Positions 38,549 through 47,733 of a stretch of 64,000 bases of DNA are shown here, piece by piece. Within the stretch, counting starts at the first letter, position 1. The number at the start of each line of letters is the position of its first letter. The position numbers were made by a program, and so were the translations under genes. The stretch is from Microbacteriaceae bacterium VKM Ac-2854 (lineage in GTDB: Bacteria > Actinomycetota > Actinomycetes > Actinomycetales > Microbacteriaceae). The notes under the pieces are model-generated. The model ran no database searches. It was given only the letters and a program-made list of their open reading frames with translations, and was not told the origin of the DNA. Location: NCBI GenBank assembly GCA_013205085.1, contig JABMLH010000001.1, forward strand, positions 434,001 through 498,000. The letters run 5' to 3'.

Positions 38549-41170
38549 TCAGCCGCAGGTGGCCGCCGGGTATCCCGCGGTCACGGTCTGCGCGCCGGGG
38601 ACGGTGGCGGTCACCGAGCCGGCCGGCACGCTCGCCGCGCGGGTCGTGAAGACGTGCGAGGTGGTCGCGCCCGGGGCGATCGACCCCAGCGCCTTCGAGC
38701 CGAACGCCGAGTTCAGCGTCGGGGTGACCGCCGCCGTTCCGGTGTTCTTCACGACCGCGGTGACGTAGACCTTGCCCGCGATGCACTTGGTCGCAGCGGT
38801 CAGCGTCACGCTCGACGCCGGCGGCGAGACCACGACCTGGGCCGTCACCGTCAGCGCCGTCGAGCTCGACAGCACCTTGCCCGGGGCGTTGTAAGCGGTG
38901 GATCCGCCGGCGCCGACCCACTGGTTCTCGTTGGCGCCGATGGTGCGCACGACCCCGGTCACGGGGTAGGTGCCCGGCGCCGAGCCGACCGCCGCGGTGT
39001 TCCAGGTGATCGGCTGCGTCGCGGTGCCGCGGCCGTAGGCCAGCACGACCTCGGCGGTCGCGGGCAGTGAGGAGACGGTGCCGAAGTCGGCGGTCACGAC
39101 GGATGCCGCATCCGCCGCCCGCACGGTGTCGTACTGCGCCTTGGTCAGCGAGACGATGCCGCCGTGCTTGGTGCTCGGCGCCATCGAGAAGCCCGGATCG
39201 GTGAGCTGGGTCCAGCCCGCCGCCAGGTCGGTGGTCGTCATCGGCTTGTAGCCGGTCGACGGGATCACGTCGACGTAGAGGTACCAGCGGTCCTCGTCGT
39301 GGTCCTTGAAGACCGCCGGGCCCTCGACCCCGCCGGCGTTCCCGCCGGCCCAGACCGCGCCGATCTGGGTCTGCCGCTGCGTCCACGTGGTCGTCGGCAG
39401 CCACCACTGGGCGGCCGTGGTCGACTCCATGTAGATGCCCTTGCCGGTGCTGTTGTCCTTCGAGATCCGGTACGTGGTGCCCTCGTCCTGGATCAGCGTC
39501 GTGTCGATCACGTCGCCGCCGGTGTTGATGAAGGTGCCGCCGAACGCGTAGCTGCCCTGGGTGAAGTCGGTGGTCGAGCCCCACAGCACCCGTGACGAGC
39601 CGGTGCCGGCGGTGTGCGCGGCGGTGCCGTACACGGTGGAGGACCAGTAGAGCACGAAGCGTCCGTTGCCCTGGCCGTCGAAGTCGTCGACCCAGGTCGC
39701 CTCGGGCGCCCACATCATGCCGGCCTCGATGGCCTTCTGGCCGGCCGCATCCAGCGCCACGTCGAACTGGCGCAGGTCGCTCCAGCTGACCAGGTCGGTC
39801 GAGGACCAGACGTTGATCTTGGTGCTGCCCTGGGTGGTCCAGTAGCACCAGCTGGTGCAGGAGCCGCTGCCGCCGTCGCCGCCGAAGACCCGCAGGTCGG
39901 TGGCGATGATGTAGTAGGTCCCGGTCTCGGGGTTGTAGGTGAGGTACGGATCGCGCACGCCCGTGGTGCCGAGGTCGGAGGCGAGGATCGGCTTGCCGCC
40001 GTTCAGGCGGTCCCACTTCTCCGGGTCGTCGCCGCGCGAGACGTCGAGGTAGATCTTCTCGGCGTAGCCGGCCGAGTCCTCGACGAAGTGCACCATCATG
40101 TAGCCGTACGGCGTGTTCGCGCCGGCGACCGGCTCGATCGTGACGGGCACGGATCGGGATGCGGTCACCCCGCGGACGCTCGCGGTCGCAGTCAGCGAGG
40201 CCGTGACGGATCCGGTGGTCGGCTGCGCGACGTGCAGCGTGACGCCGTCCGCCGCGACGGTGAGGGCCGGATCCGTGGAGGACCAGCTCACCGCGCCGCC
40301 GTAGTTCGGCAGGGTCAGCGTCGAGTCGTCGGCGGTGACCGCGGCGACGCCGTCGAGGATCGTGTTGACCAGCGGCGTGAACGTCGAGGCGTGCAGCCCG
40401 GCGTCGACGGTGGAGACCGCCGCGACCTCGGCGCCGGTGAGGGCGCGGTCGTAGACGCGGAAGGTGGACACCTCGCCCTTGTAGAAGGGGTCGGGCCACG
40501 GCGAGCGGCCGATCGCGTTGAGGCTCTGGTTCGTGATGGACGACGGCTTCAGCGCGGTCGGCGTGGTCGAGACCTTCGTGCCGTCGACGTAGAAGGAGAT
40601 GGTGCCGGCGGTGCCGTCGATCACCGAGGTGAGGCTGTACCAGCGGTTCGCACTGAGCGAGTCGGTCGCCCGCGCGTTCACCTCGCCGCCGGCGCTCGCC
40701 GTGGTGATCGCGGTGCGCACCTTGTCGCGGACGGAGGCGAAGTAGTAGCTGGTGGTGCTGTCGTTGCCGATGTTCCAGAGGAAGTTGTAGCTCGAGGCCA
40801 TCGAGGCGTCGAACTTCGTCTCGATCGTGATCGAGGCCGAATCCTTGCCCGTGAGGATGTTGTCGGGCAGCCGCACCCAGTCGGCGGCGGTGCTGGTCTT
40901 GGCGCCGCCGGCGAAGATCAGCGAGTTGCCGGTCCACTGCGCGTTGGTGCCGTTGACCACCGTTGCGGCGCCGGTAGTGGCGCCGGCGGCGGTGTTCGGC
41001 ACCGTCGCTCCGCTGGTCTCGTCGAAGAGGTACTCGGCGAGCAGGCCGCCCTGCGGGATGGCGGCGTCGGCGGAGGCGGACGGTGCGCTGAGGCCCGTGA
41101 GCAGCACGGCCGCGGCGCCGAGGGCGGCGAGCGCGCCCCGCGTGCGGCGGCGGGGTGGGGAGAGGGTCAT
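38549..41170 (-). CDS. secreted LamG-GH43 glycosidase
   Basis: 873-aa exported enzyme: signal peptide to about residue 35 (SASADA), LamG domain (about 40-245), Ig-like domain (about 255-350), GH43 propeller with D407 (VRDPYL), D556 (VIDTTL) and E616 (EGPAVF), a spacer domain, and the terminal Cys domain (TKCIAGKV ... AATCG). WAPEATW is conserved. ATG at 41170 has GGAG 8 bp upstream. Lies downstream of the bimodular GH43 gene on the same strand, separated by a palindromic element, and has no copy of the shared operator, so it may depend on read-through or a separate promoter. Specificity unresolved within GH43. Confidence 0.87.
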   Translation of the reverse strand: MTLSPPRRRTRGALAALGAAAVLLTGLSAPSASADAAIPQGGLLAEYLFDETSGATVPNTAAGATTGAATVVNGTNAQWTGNSLIFAGGAKTSTAADWVRLPDNILTGKDSASITIETKFDASMASSYNFLWNIGNDSTTSYYFASVRDKVRTAITTASAGGEVNARATDSLSANRWYSLTSVIDGTAGTISFYVDGTKVSTTPTALKPSSITNQSLNAIGRSPWPDPFYKGEVSTFRVYDRALTGAEVAAVSTVDAGLHASTFTPLVNTILDGVAAVTADDSTLTLPNYGGAVSWSSTDPALTVAADGVTLHVAQPTTGSVTASLTATASVRGVTASRSVPVTIEPVAGANTPYGYMMVHFVEDSAGYAEKIYLDVSRGDDPEKWDRLNGGKPILASDLGTTGVRDPYLTYNPETGTYYIIATDLRVFGGDGGSGSCTSWCYWTTQGSTKINVWSSTDLVSWSDLRQFDVALDAAGQKAIEAGMMWAPEATWVDDFDGQGNGRFVLYWSSTVYGTAAHTAGTGSSRVLWGSTTDFTQGSYAFGGTFINTGGDVIDTTLIQDEGTTYRISKDNSTGKGIYMESTTAAQWWLPTTTWTQRQTQIGAVWAGGNAGGVEGPAVFKDHDEDRWYLYVDVIPSTGYKPMTTTDLAAGWTQLTDPGFSMAPSTKHGGIVSLTKAQYDTVRAADAASVVTADFGTVSSLPATAEVVLAYGRGTATQPITWNTAAVGSAPGTYPVTGVVRTIGANENQWVGAGGSTAYNAPGKVLSSSTALTVTAQVVVSPPASSVTLTAATKCIAGKVYVTAVVKNTGTAAVTPTLNSAFGSKALGSIAPGATTSHVFTTRAASVPAGSVTATVPGAQTVTAGYPAATCG

Positions 41171-41271
41171 GGGGTTGCTCCGTTGCAATCGGGGTTTCGT
41201 CGGGGGTACGGGGACGACGGGCGTGCTGTCTTCTCGACGGCGCTTCGCGCGTCTCGTGGCGGATGCAGCGC

Positions 41272-41336
41272 CGCACGAGGGTTGTCAATTCGTCCCACTC
41301 GCAGAGCTCGCGGAACGAATGGACAACCCTCGTGCG
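41272..41336. repeat. palindromic element copy 5
   Basis: 22-bp stem with one mismatch (41272-41293 with 41315-41336), core GGGTTGTCAATTCGT, 26 bp beyond the stop of the bimodular GH43 gene. Its reverse complement matches copy 1 through stem and loop (GCGAGCTCTGCGAGTGGGAC), so it is a true dispersed element rather than a terminator that arose independently. Confidence 0.85.
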
Positions 41337-41362
41337 ACGCGCGAAGGGGTGGCGTCGAGGCG

Positions 41363-44300
41363 CTACCCGCAGGTGGCGGCCGCGTACGGCGCCGTCTGGG
41401 TGACGGATCCCGAGGCGGCGGTCGCGGTGACCGTGGCCTGACCGGCGGGCACGCTGGCCAGGCGGGTGGTGAAGGCGCTCGACGCGCTCGCCCCCGGGGC
41501 GACCGTGCTGAACGTCTTGGTGCCGTAGCTCGTCGTCTGGGTGATCGATACCGGCACCGCGTTGTTGTTCTTCGCCACCACGGTGAGCACGATCTTGCCG
41601 GCCACGCAGCGGGTCGAGGCCGAGACCGCGACGTTCAGCGCCGGCGCGATGCTCTGCGGCGCGACGCTCTCGAGCGTCGGCGTCACGTTCTGCATCAGGC
41701 CCGTCGCCGGGTCGAACGTCAGCTTGTCGATCGTGGTCTCGCGGTGGGTGCCGTCGCCGCCGGGGATGGCGAAGCGGTGGTAGGCGATGTACCAGTCGTC
41801 CGTGCCCGGCACCTGGATGATCGAGCTGTGCCCGGTGGCCAGGATGCCCAGCTCGGTCTTCTTCTGCAGGATCACGCCGCGGTAGGTCCACGGCCCGTCG
41901 ATGCTGGTCGCGGTGGCGTAGCCGGTGCGGTAATTCACCGATCCGGTGTCGTCGATCGCATAGGTGAGGTGGTACAGCCCGTCGCGGTAGTTCATAAACG
42001 CGCCCTCGCGGAAGTCCGTGAGGCCCGTGATCTTCTTGATCGTCCCGGCCTTCACCGAGAGCATGTCGTCGGACAGCTCGGCGTAGACGGGCGAGCCGTT
42101 GCCCCAGAAGAGGTACGACTTCCCGGTCACCGGGTCGGTGAACGCGGCCGGGTCGATCGCCTGACCGGAGTTCACGGACTCACCGTTGGTGATCATCGCG
42201 GTCGGCTGCGCCGTGAACGGGCCGGCGGGGCTGTCCGCCACCGCGACTCCGATCGTCTTGCGGTTCAGCGAGGCGTTGTGACCGGAGAAGTAGAAGTAGT
42301 ACTTCCCGTTCTTCTCGATGATCGTCGGCGCCCACGCATTGCCGGTGGCCCAGGGCACGTTGCCGTTCGCGCCGTCGAGCTTCAGGATCGGCTCATCCGA
42401 GCGCGTCCAGTCGACGAGGTTCTTCGACGACCAGACGTAGAAGGTGTTGCCGCCCCAGCCGGCGACGCCGTCCGAGGTTGCGTAGATGTAGTACGTGTCG
42501 CCGAACACCGCAATGTTCGGGTCGGCGTACAGGCCCGGCAGCACCGGGCTCTTCATCTCGACCGCGCTGAGGGTCCAGGTGGTGCCGCCCGGCGTCAGCG
42601 TCACGGTCTTCGAGGTGGTCAGGTCGAGCGTGGTCCCGGAAGCCGGGCTCGCCGTGACTCCGGCGGCCGTGTTGAACGTCGGGGTGAGCGCCGTGCGGTC
42701 GGTGCCCTTCTTCACCGGGAAGACAGCCGTGTGCGCGGTCGCGTCGATGATGGGCGCGACCTTGAGCACGTCGCCCGCGAGGGTCAGGTCGGCCAGCACC
42801 GTGGTGTTGCCGGAGGCGGCGAGCACCTCGGCCGAGCTGAGCGCCTTGTTGTAGATCGCGAACTCGCGGATCTGGCCGCGGAAGCGGTTGTCCGCGTCGT
42901 AGTTCGACCGCCCGAGGTAGTTCGCCGTGGTGTAGCCGCCGCCGATGTCCTTCGGATCGGTGGTCACCGTTCCCGTGCCCACCTTCACGCCGTTGAGGTA
43001 GATCGTGGCGGTGCTGCCGGCGAGCGTGTAGGTGAGGTGCGCCCACTGGCCGCGCGGCAGGGCGGATCCCTGCGAGACGGTCTGCTCGGTGGTCCAATTC
43101 CCGGTCGCGAGGCTGGTGCGGTAGGCGTCGCCCGAGGTGAACAGGTAGCCGTTGCCGACGCCCGCCGCGGTGTTGCCGAGGCCGTAGATGAAGTAGGCGC
43201 CGGTCTGGGCGGAGTCGATCCAGACGTCGGCCTGCACGGTGATGTCGGTGACGCCGGCGAGCAGGTTGTCGGGCAGGTCGACGTAGTCGTCGGTGCCGTC
43301 GAGCTTCAGCGAGCCGGTCTGCCAGGTGCCGCCGCCGACGATGGTGCCGTTCTGGCCGTTGCCCGACACATCCTGCACCGTGGTGCCGGAGCCGTTGTCG
43401 AAGGAGTAGCGCAGGATCTCGCCGGCCGCGTTCACCGGCTTGGCCGCGGGGCCCGAGCTGGTGCCGAAGGCGGCGAGCAGCCGGGTCTCCTCGGCGGTGG
43501 AGAGCCGCAGCACCGAGCCGTGCCGGAACGGCGCGGAGAAGGAGAAGGTGTTCGCTCCGGTCGCGCCGGTGGTCAGGGCCGTGAACTGCAGGCTCGCCAG
43601 CGAGTTCGTGACGTACGCCGTGTATCCGCTCGAGTCGCCCATCACGACCCAGCGGCCGTCGGGCAGCTGGTAGACGGTGAGTCCCTCGATGTGGTTCGAC
43701 AGGCCGTGCGCAGTGTCTTCGCCTCGGGCGATCACGCGGGTCCACGGGCCGGCCAGGCTCGGCGCGGTGTCGACCACGGTGCGCCAGTCGGAGGTGGAGA
43801 AGCGGTAGTAGACGCCGTTCTCGACCGCGATGGTGGTGTCGATGATGTTCGGGCCGTCGGCGTTGTTCGTGTTCGAGCTCTCGTCGAGCCAGACCTGCGG
43901 GGTGGAGAAGTTCACGAAGTCGCGGGTGGTGCTGACGTAGACGCGCAGCGCCCAGTCGTCGGTGCCGACCTGCGTCTTGTCACGGCCGGACCAGTAGACG
44001 TAGTACTGGCCGGTGGCCGCATCCCACATCGCCTCGGGGGCCCAGACGTTGCCCGCATTCGGCGAGCCGGCGAAGACCAGGTTCTGGTCGCTCCAGTGCA
44101 CCAGGTCGGTCGAGCGCCAGACCACGAGCTTCTGGCTCGCGTTCACCTGGTCCCAGGAGCCGCCGGCGGCGGAGCCCTCGGCGTGCAGATCGGTGCCGAG
44201 GATCCAGTACTCGTCGCCCGTGGGGGAGCGGACCAGGTGCGGGTCGCGGACGCCGAGGGTGCCGGCGAGGTTCGCGAGCACGGCCTGGTTGTTGTTCAGC

Positions 44301-45652
44301 TTCGACCAGTGCAGGCCGTCGAGGCTGGAGCCGAAGTAGATCTTCTCGTAGTCGGTCGCGGCGAAGTGCGTCCAGAGGTACCCGGCGTCGTAGTCGGTGT
44401 CGAGCGCGGCCGGAGCGGCGGTGACGCTGAGCGGGATCTGCCGGGTCGCCGTGGTGCCGGGGGCGGTCGCGGTGAGGGTGACCGCGGTGGTCGCGGCCGG
44501 GCGCGTGACCACGCCGGTGTTGCTGACGATGCCCGTCTGTGCGGAGGTCCAGGCGACGTCGAACGCGCCGGCCTTCGCGGGCAGCGTGACGTTGCCGCGG
44601 ATGTCGGTGGCGTTCGGGATGACGATGCCGTTCAGGGCCTGCTGGGCCTCGGCATTGGCGTCGGCGGCAGGCACGGTCGCCGCGAAGGTGCGGGTCTGGG
44701 TGGCGGATCCGCGGCTCACGGATGCGGTGAGCGTCACCTCGGCGACGCCGGTCGCGGGGCGGGTGACGGTGCCGTTCGCGGCGATCACCGCGGGGTTGCT
44801 GGAGGACCAGGCGATGGCGGAGCCGTTGGCGCCCGTGGTCGGCAGCGCGAGGTTCGCGCTGACCGCGGAGAGATCGCCGAGGTTCAGCGCCGCGGTGTCG
44901 CGGGCGACGCGGGTCGCATCCGTCGGCTGCAGCGCGGAGACCTCGGCGGCGGTGAGCGCGGTGTTGTAGAGGCGGAAGTCGCGCACGCTGCCGGAGAGGT
45001 ACTTGTCGGCGGTGTAGACCGAGCGGCCGATGTAGTTCGCCGTGGTGGTGCCGGCACCGATCGCGCCGGGGGTGATCGTGACTCCGGTCTGCTGGGCGAC
45101 CTGGCTGCCGTCGAGGTAGATCCGCGCGGTGTCGCTGGCGTCGTCGAGCGTGTAGGTGAGCGTCTTCCAGCTGCCGCGGGCGAGGTTCGCGCCCGAGTTC
45201 ACCGTCTGCTCGGTGGTCCAGTTGCCGGTGGCGATCGAGGCCTTGTAGCTGTTGCCGGTCGTGTAGAGGTAGCCGTTGCCGGCGCCGCTGGTGGTGTTGC
45301 CGAGGCCCCAGATGAAGTAGGGGGTCCCCTGGGCGGAGTCGATGAAGACCTCGGTGCTGACGGTGACCGAGGTGAGTCCGGCCAGCACGTTGTTCGGCAG
45401 CTTCACGTGATCGTCGACGCCGTCGAGCTTGAGGCCGCCGCCGCCCTGAGCGAGCGCGCCACCGACGAGAGTGCCGTCTCGGCCGTTACCGGTGGAGTCG
45501 TGGGCGACGGTGCCGCTGGTCTCGTCGAGCGCGTAACGCAGCACGAGGTTGGCGTCGGTCGCGGCGACGGCGGGCGTCGCGCTGAGAAGTGAGGCGGCGA
45601 CGGCGGCCGCGGCCACCATCACAGCGGGCCGTAGCGATTTTCTGGTGAACAC
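41363..45652 (-). CDS. secreted bimodular GH43 glycosidase
   Basis: 1429-aa exported enzyme with two catalytic propellers. Order: signal peptide (to AVAATDA, about 30), LamG-1 (about 35-245), Ig-like pair (about 255-400), GH43-1 with D470 (VRDPHL), D605 (IIDTTI) and E656 (HIEGLT), LamG-2 (about 755-955), short Ig-like domain, GH43-2 with D1044 (YADPNI), D1167 (AIDPAA) and E1216 (FREGAF), then the Cys domain (TRCVAGK ... AATCG). Both triads are complete, but the modules differ clearly and probably have different specificities. GTG start with GGGAG upstream. The promoter contains the operator at 45706-45721. Confidence 0.88.
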   Translation of the reverse strand: MFTRKSLRPAVMVAAAAVAASLLSATPAVAATDANLVLRYALDETSGTVAHDSTGNGRDGTLVGGALAQGGGGLKLDGVDDHVKLPNNVLAGLTSVTVSTEVFIDSAQGTPYFIWGLGNTTSGAGNGYLYTTGNSYKASIATGNWTTEQTVNSGANLARGSWKTLTYTLDDASDTARIYLDGSQVAQQTGVTITPGAIGAGTTTANYIGRSVYTADKYLSGSVRDFRLYNTALTAAEVSALQPTDATRVARDTAALNLGDLSAVSANLALPTTGANGSAIAWSSSNPAVIAANGTVTRPATGVAEVTLTASVSRGSATQTRTFAATVPAADANAEAQQALNGIVIPNATDIRGNVTLPAKAGAFDVAWTSAQTGIVSNTGVVTRPAATTAVTLTATAPGTTATRQIPLSVTAAPAALDTDYDAGYLWTHFAATDYEKIYFGSSLDGLHWSKLNNNQAVLANLAGTLGVRDPHLVRSPTGDEYWILGTDLHAEGSAAGGSWDQVNASQKLVVWRSTDLVHWSDQNLVFAGSPNAGNVWAPEAMWDAATGQYYVYWSGRDKTQVGTDDWALRVYVSTTRDFVNFSTPQVWLDESSNTNNADGPNIIDTTIAVENGVYYRFSTSDWRTVVDTAPSLAGPWTRVIARGEDTAHGLSNHIEGLTVYQLPDGRWVVMGDSSGYTAYVTNSLASLQFTALTTGATGANTFSFSAPFRHGSVLRLSTAEETRLLAAFGTSSGPAAKPVNAAGEILRYSFDNGSGTTVQDVSGNGQNGTIVGGGTWQTGSLKLDGTDDYVDLPDNLLAGVTDITVQADVWIDSAQTGAYFIYGLGNTAAGVGNGYLFTSGDAYRTSLATGNWTTEQTVSQGSALPRGQWAHLTYTLAGSTATIYLNGVKVGTGTVTTDPKDIGGGYTTANYLGRSNYDADNRFRGQIREFAIYNKALSSAEVLAASGNTTVLADLTLAGDVLKVAPIIDATAHTAVFPVKKGTDRTALTPTFNTAAGVTASPASGTTLDLTTSKTVTLTPGGTTWTLSAVEMKSPVLPGLYADPNIAVFGDTYYIYATSDGVAGWGGNTFYVWSSKNLVDWTRSDEPILKLDGANGNVPWATGNAWAPTIIEKNGKYYFYFSGHNASLNRKTIGVAVADSPAGPFTAQPTAMITNGESVNSGQAIDPAAFTDPVTGKSYLFWGNGSPVYAELSDDMLSVKAGTIKKITGLTDFREGAFMNYRDGLYHLTYAIDDTGSVNYRTGYATATSIDGPWTYRGVILQKKTELGILATGHSSIIQVPGTDDWYIAYHRFAIPGGDGTHRETTIDKLTFDPATGLMQNVTPTLESVAPQSIAPALNVAVSASTRCVAGKIVLTVVAKNNNAVPVSITQTTSYGTKTFSTVAPGASASSAFTTRLASVPAGQATVTATAASGSVTQTAPYAAATCG

Positions 45653-45705
45653 GAGCTCCCGTTTCGACGACGTTGACGAGGGATGCGCTCCAGGCGGAGC
45701 GGCGG

Positions 45706-45721
45706 ATGTTCACGGTAACAT
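45706..45721. promoter_or_regulatory. GH43 operator copy 2
   Basis: ATGTTCACGGTAACAT (reverse ATGTTACCGTGAACAT). On the minus strand CCGACA, a plausible -35, ends 5 nt before TGTTACCG, matching the TTGACT-to-operator spacing at 61237. It lies 54 bp upstream of the bimodular GH43 start. Confidence 0.65.
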
Positions 45722-45777
45722 TAACTGTCGGACGCGCACCAGGGTCGATTCCGAGCCCGAGGGGACCGTCTTCGACG

Positions 45778-46401
45778 TCAGCGCAGGATGCCGCGCTCGC
45801 GAGCGGCGGCGACGGCGGCGGTGCGCGAGGTGACGTCGAGCTTCGTGTAGATGTGGGCGAGGTGCGACTTCACGGTGGTCTCGCTGACGAAGAGCTCGCG
45901 GGCCACGTCGGAGTTCGTCCGTCCGGCGCCGACGAGCTCGAGCACCTCGATCTCGCGCGAGCTCAGGCTCGCCTGCGGCGCTCGCATCCGTTGCAGCAGC
46001 CGGGCCGCGATCACCGGCGCGAGCGCGCTCTCTCCGGCGGCCGCGGCGCGCACGGCCGCGATCAGTTCCGGCGGCGGCGCATCCTTGAGCAGGTAGCCGC
46101 TGGCACCGGCCTCGACGGCACCGAGGATGTCGGCGTCCGAGTCGTAGTTCGTCAGCACCAGCACGTAGGGTGCCGCGTCCAGCGCGCGGATGCGTCGTGT
46201 CGCATCGGCGCCGCCCGGCGCTTCCGCCCCGAACTGCAGGTCCATCAGAACGACGTCGGGATTCGTGGCCTGCGCGGCCGTCACGGCAGCGTCGGCCGTG
46301 GCCGCCTCGGCCACCACCTCGATGTCGCTCTCCAGCTGGATGAGCGCGGCGAGCCCGGCCCGCACGATCGGGTGATCGTCGGCGATCAGCACGCGGATCA
46401 T
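45778..46401 (-). CDS. NarL/LuxR-type response regulator
   Basis: 207-aa regulator: receiver domain with acidic pocket D8/D9 and phospho-acceptor D54 (VLMDLQ), conserved Lys in GYLLKDAPP, then a LuxR HTH (about 145-207; LSSREIEVLELVGAGRTNSDVARELFVSETTVKSH). The ATG overlaps the kinase stop by 4 nt. Acts with the kinase at 46398-47573; likely target is the divergent ABC exporter. Confidence 0.94.
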   Translation of the reverse strand: MIRVLIADDHPIVRAGLAALIQLESDIEVVAEAATADAAVTAAQATNPDVVLMDLQFGAEAPGGADATRRIRALDAAPYVLVLTNYDSDADILGAVEAGASGYLLKDAPPPELIAAVRAAAAGESALAPVIAARLLQRMRAPQASLSSREIEVLELVGAGRTNSDVARELFVSETTVKSHLAHIYTKLDVTSRTAAVAAARERGILR

Positions 46402-47573
46402 GCAGCGTCGCCGATGCTCAGATCGACCCGGAGGGTGCTGCCCTGCTGCGGCCGGGAGTCGAGCGTCACCGTGCCGCCGAGCTGCTCGACCCGTTCTCTC
46501 GTCGCGCGCAGCCCGAAGGAATCGGAGCGCCCACCGCCGACGCCGAGAGCGGGATCGAAGCCGCGGCCGTCGTCGGACACGGTGAAGCGCAGCGACTCGC
46601 CGTTCACCGCCAGGGCGATCGTCGCGTTCCGGGCCTGCGCGTGCTGGATGACATTGGCGATCGCGCCCTGGGCGATCCGCAGCAGGGCGGTCTGGATGTG
46701 CATGGGCAGGGGCACCGGGTCCGCGACCCGCACCTCGACCGTCAAGCCCTCCGCCGCCCAGCGGGTGCTCGCGATCCGCTGCAGCGCGGCTCCGAGGCCG
46801 CGCTCGTCCAGCTCCGGCGGGGATAGCTCGCTGATGAACCGCCTCGTGTCGGCGAGGCTCGCTCCCGCGGTCTCGCGCGCCAGCCGGAGGTGCTCGATAC
46901 CCGGTCGCTGCGGATCCGCGCGTTCGGCGGCGTGCAGCAGCAGCTGGATGCTGGCGAGGCCCTGCGCGACGGTGTCGTGGATCTCGCGTGCGAGCCGTGC
47001 ACGTTCGGCGAGCACGCCGGAGGCGCGTTCCGTCGCGGCGAGCTGATCGCGGGTGTCGGTCAGCTCGAGCAGGAGGGCCTCGCGCTGCTGCGCCTCGCGG
47101 GCCAGCGACCGGTAGCCGAGCCCGATCAACAGCGCGACGCCGGCGCCGACGAGGGGCCCGACCACTCCACCGACGCTGAACCCACCGTGCAGCCCCAGCG
47201 CGATGATCGCGGTGGCGGTGGCGGCGACCAGCGCAGCGGAACCCCACCGCGGGCCCAGGAGGAGCAGGTAGAGGAAGAACAGCGGGAAGACCAGGTACGC
47301 GGCCTCGGGGGAGAGCCAGAGCAGGGCGGCCCACTCCGCCGTGAGCGCGCACAACCAGAGCAGCCGCACGCGTCGGCGCGCGCGGGCGCGGGCGAGCGCC
47401 GACCCGGCCGCGAACGTGACCGTCAGCACCAGGCTCAGCGCGACGATGACGCCGGAACTCGCGCTCGGAGTGAGCACGGCGCGGCCGATCACGAGGACGA
47501 CGAGCACCAGGAAGAGCACGGTGAGGCCGGTGCGCAGGCCCGTGAAGACGGGCGTGAGCGGGGAATGGGCCAT
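46398..47573 (-). CDS. sensor histidine kinase (HisKA_3 type)
   Basis: 391-aa membrane kinase. Four to five N-terminal helices (to about 160) without a large extracellular loop, so it senses within or at the membrane. Phospho-acceptor H199 in AREIHDTVAQGLASIQ, and a HATPase_c domain with DDGRGFD and GFGL-type SFGLRATRERVEQLGG. Start at MAHSPLTPV; the much longer upstream frame is a shadow. Pairs with the NarL-type regulator and faces an ABC transporter across 160 bp. Confidence 0.92.
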   Translation of the reverse strand: MAHSPLTPVFTGLRTGLTVLFLVLVVLVIGRAVLTPSASSGVIVALSLVLTVTFAAGSALARARARRRVRLLWLCALTAEWAALLWLSPEAAYLVFPLFFLYLLLLGPRWGSAALVAATATAIIALGLHGGFSVGGVVGPLVGAGVALLIGLGYRSLAREAQQREALLLELTDTRDQLAATERASGVLAERARLAREIHDTVAQGLASIQLLLHAAERADPQRPGIEHLRLARETAGASLADTRRFISELSPPELDERGLGAALQRIASTRWAAEGLTVEVRVADPVPLPMHIQTALLRIAQGAIANVIQHAQARNATIALAVNGESLRFTVSDDGRGFDPALGVGGGRSDSFGLRATRERVEQLGGTVTLDSRPQQGSTLRVDLSIGDAA

Positions 47574-47606
47574 GGTCGGAATGCTACGCGGCACACGTTC
47601 GGCGTC

Positions 47607-47624
47607 ATCGTCCGAAAGGACGAT
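47607..47624. promoter_or_regulatory. 7-bp dyad between kinase and exporter
   Basis: ATCGTCC-GAAA-GGACGAT, a perfect inverted repeat in the divergent intergenic region 47574-47733. Position and size suit a response-regulator site, or a small hairpin; not otherwise supported. Confidence 0.35.
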
Positions 47625-47733
47625 CGTCCGAGCCACCCTTCGGGGCCGCGACGCCGATCCGGCGGACGACGCGCGGTGAGGCCGCAGCGGCGAGAGTGGT
47701 CCCAGCCGCTGACCGGCGGCAGGAAAGGACCCG

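Noticed and set aside
39614-45592. 1992-codon open frame on the plus strand across two GH43 genes
   Set aside because: Spans two genes, an intergenic palindrome and a promoter, has low-complexity VAGRG-type composition and no motifs; antisense shadow.
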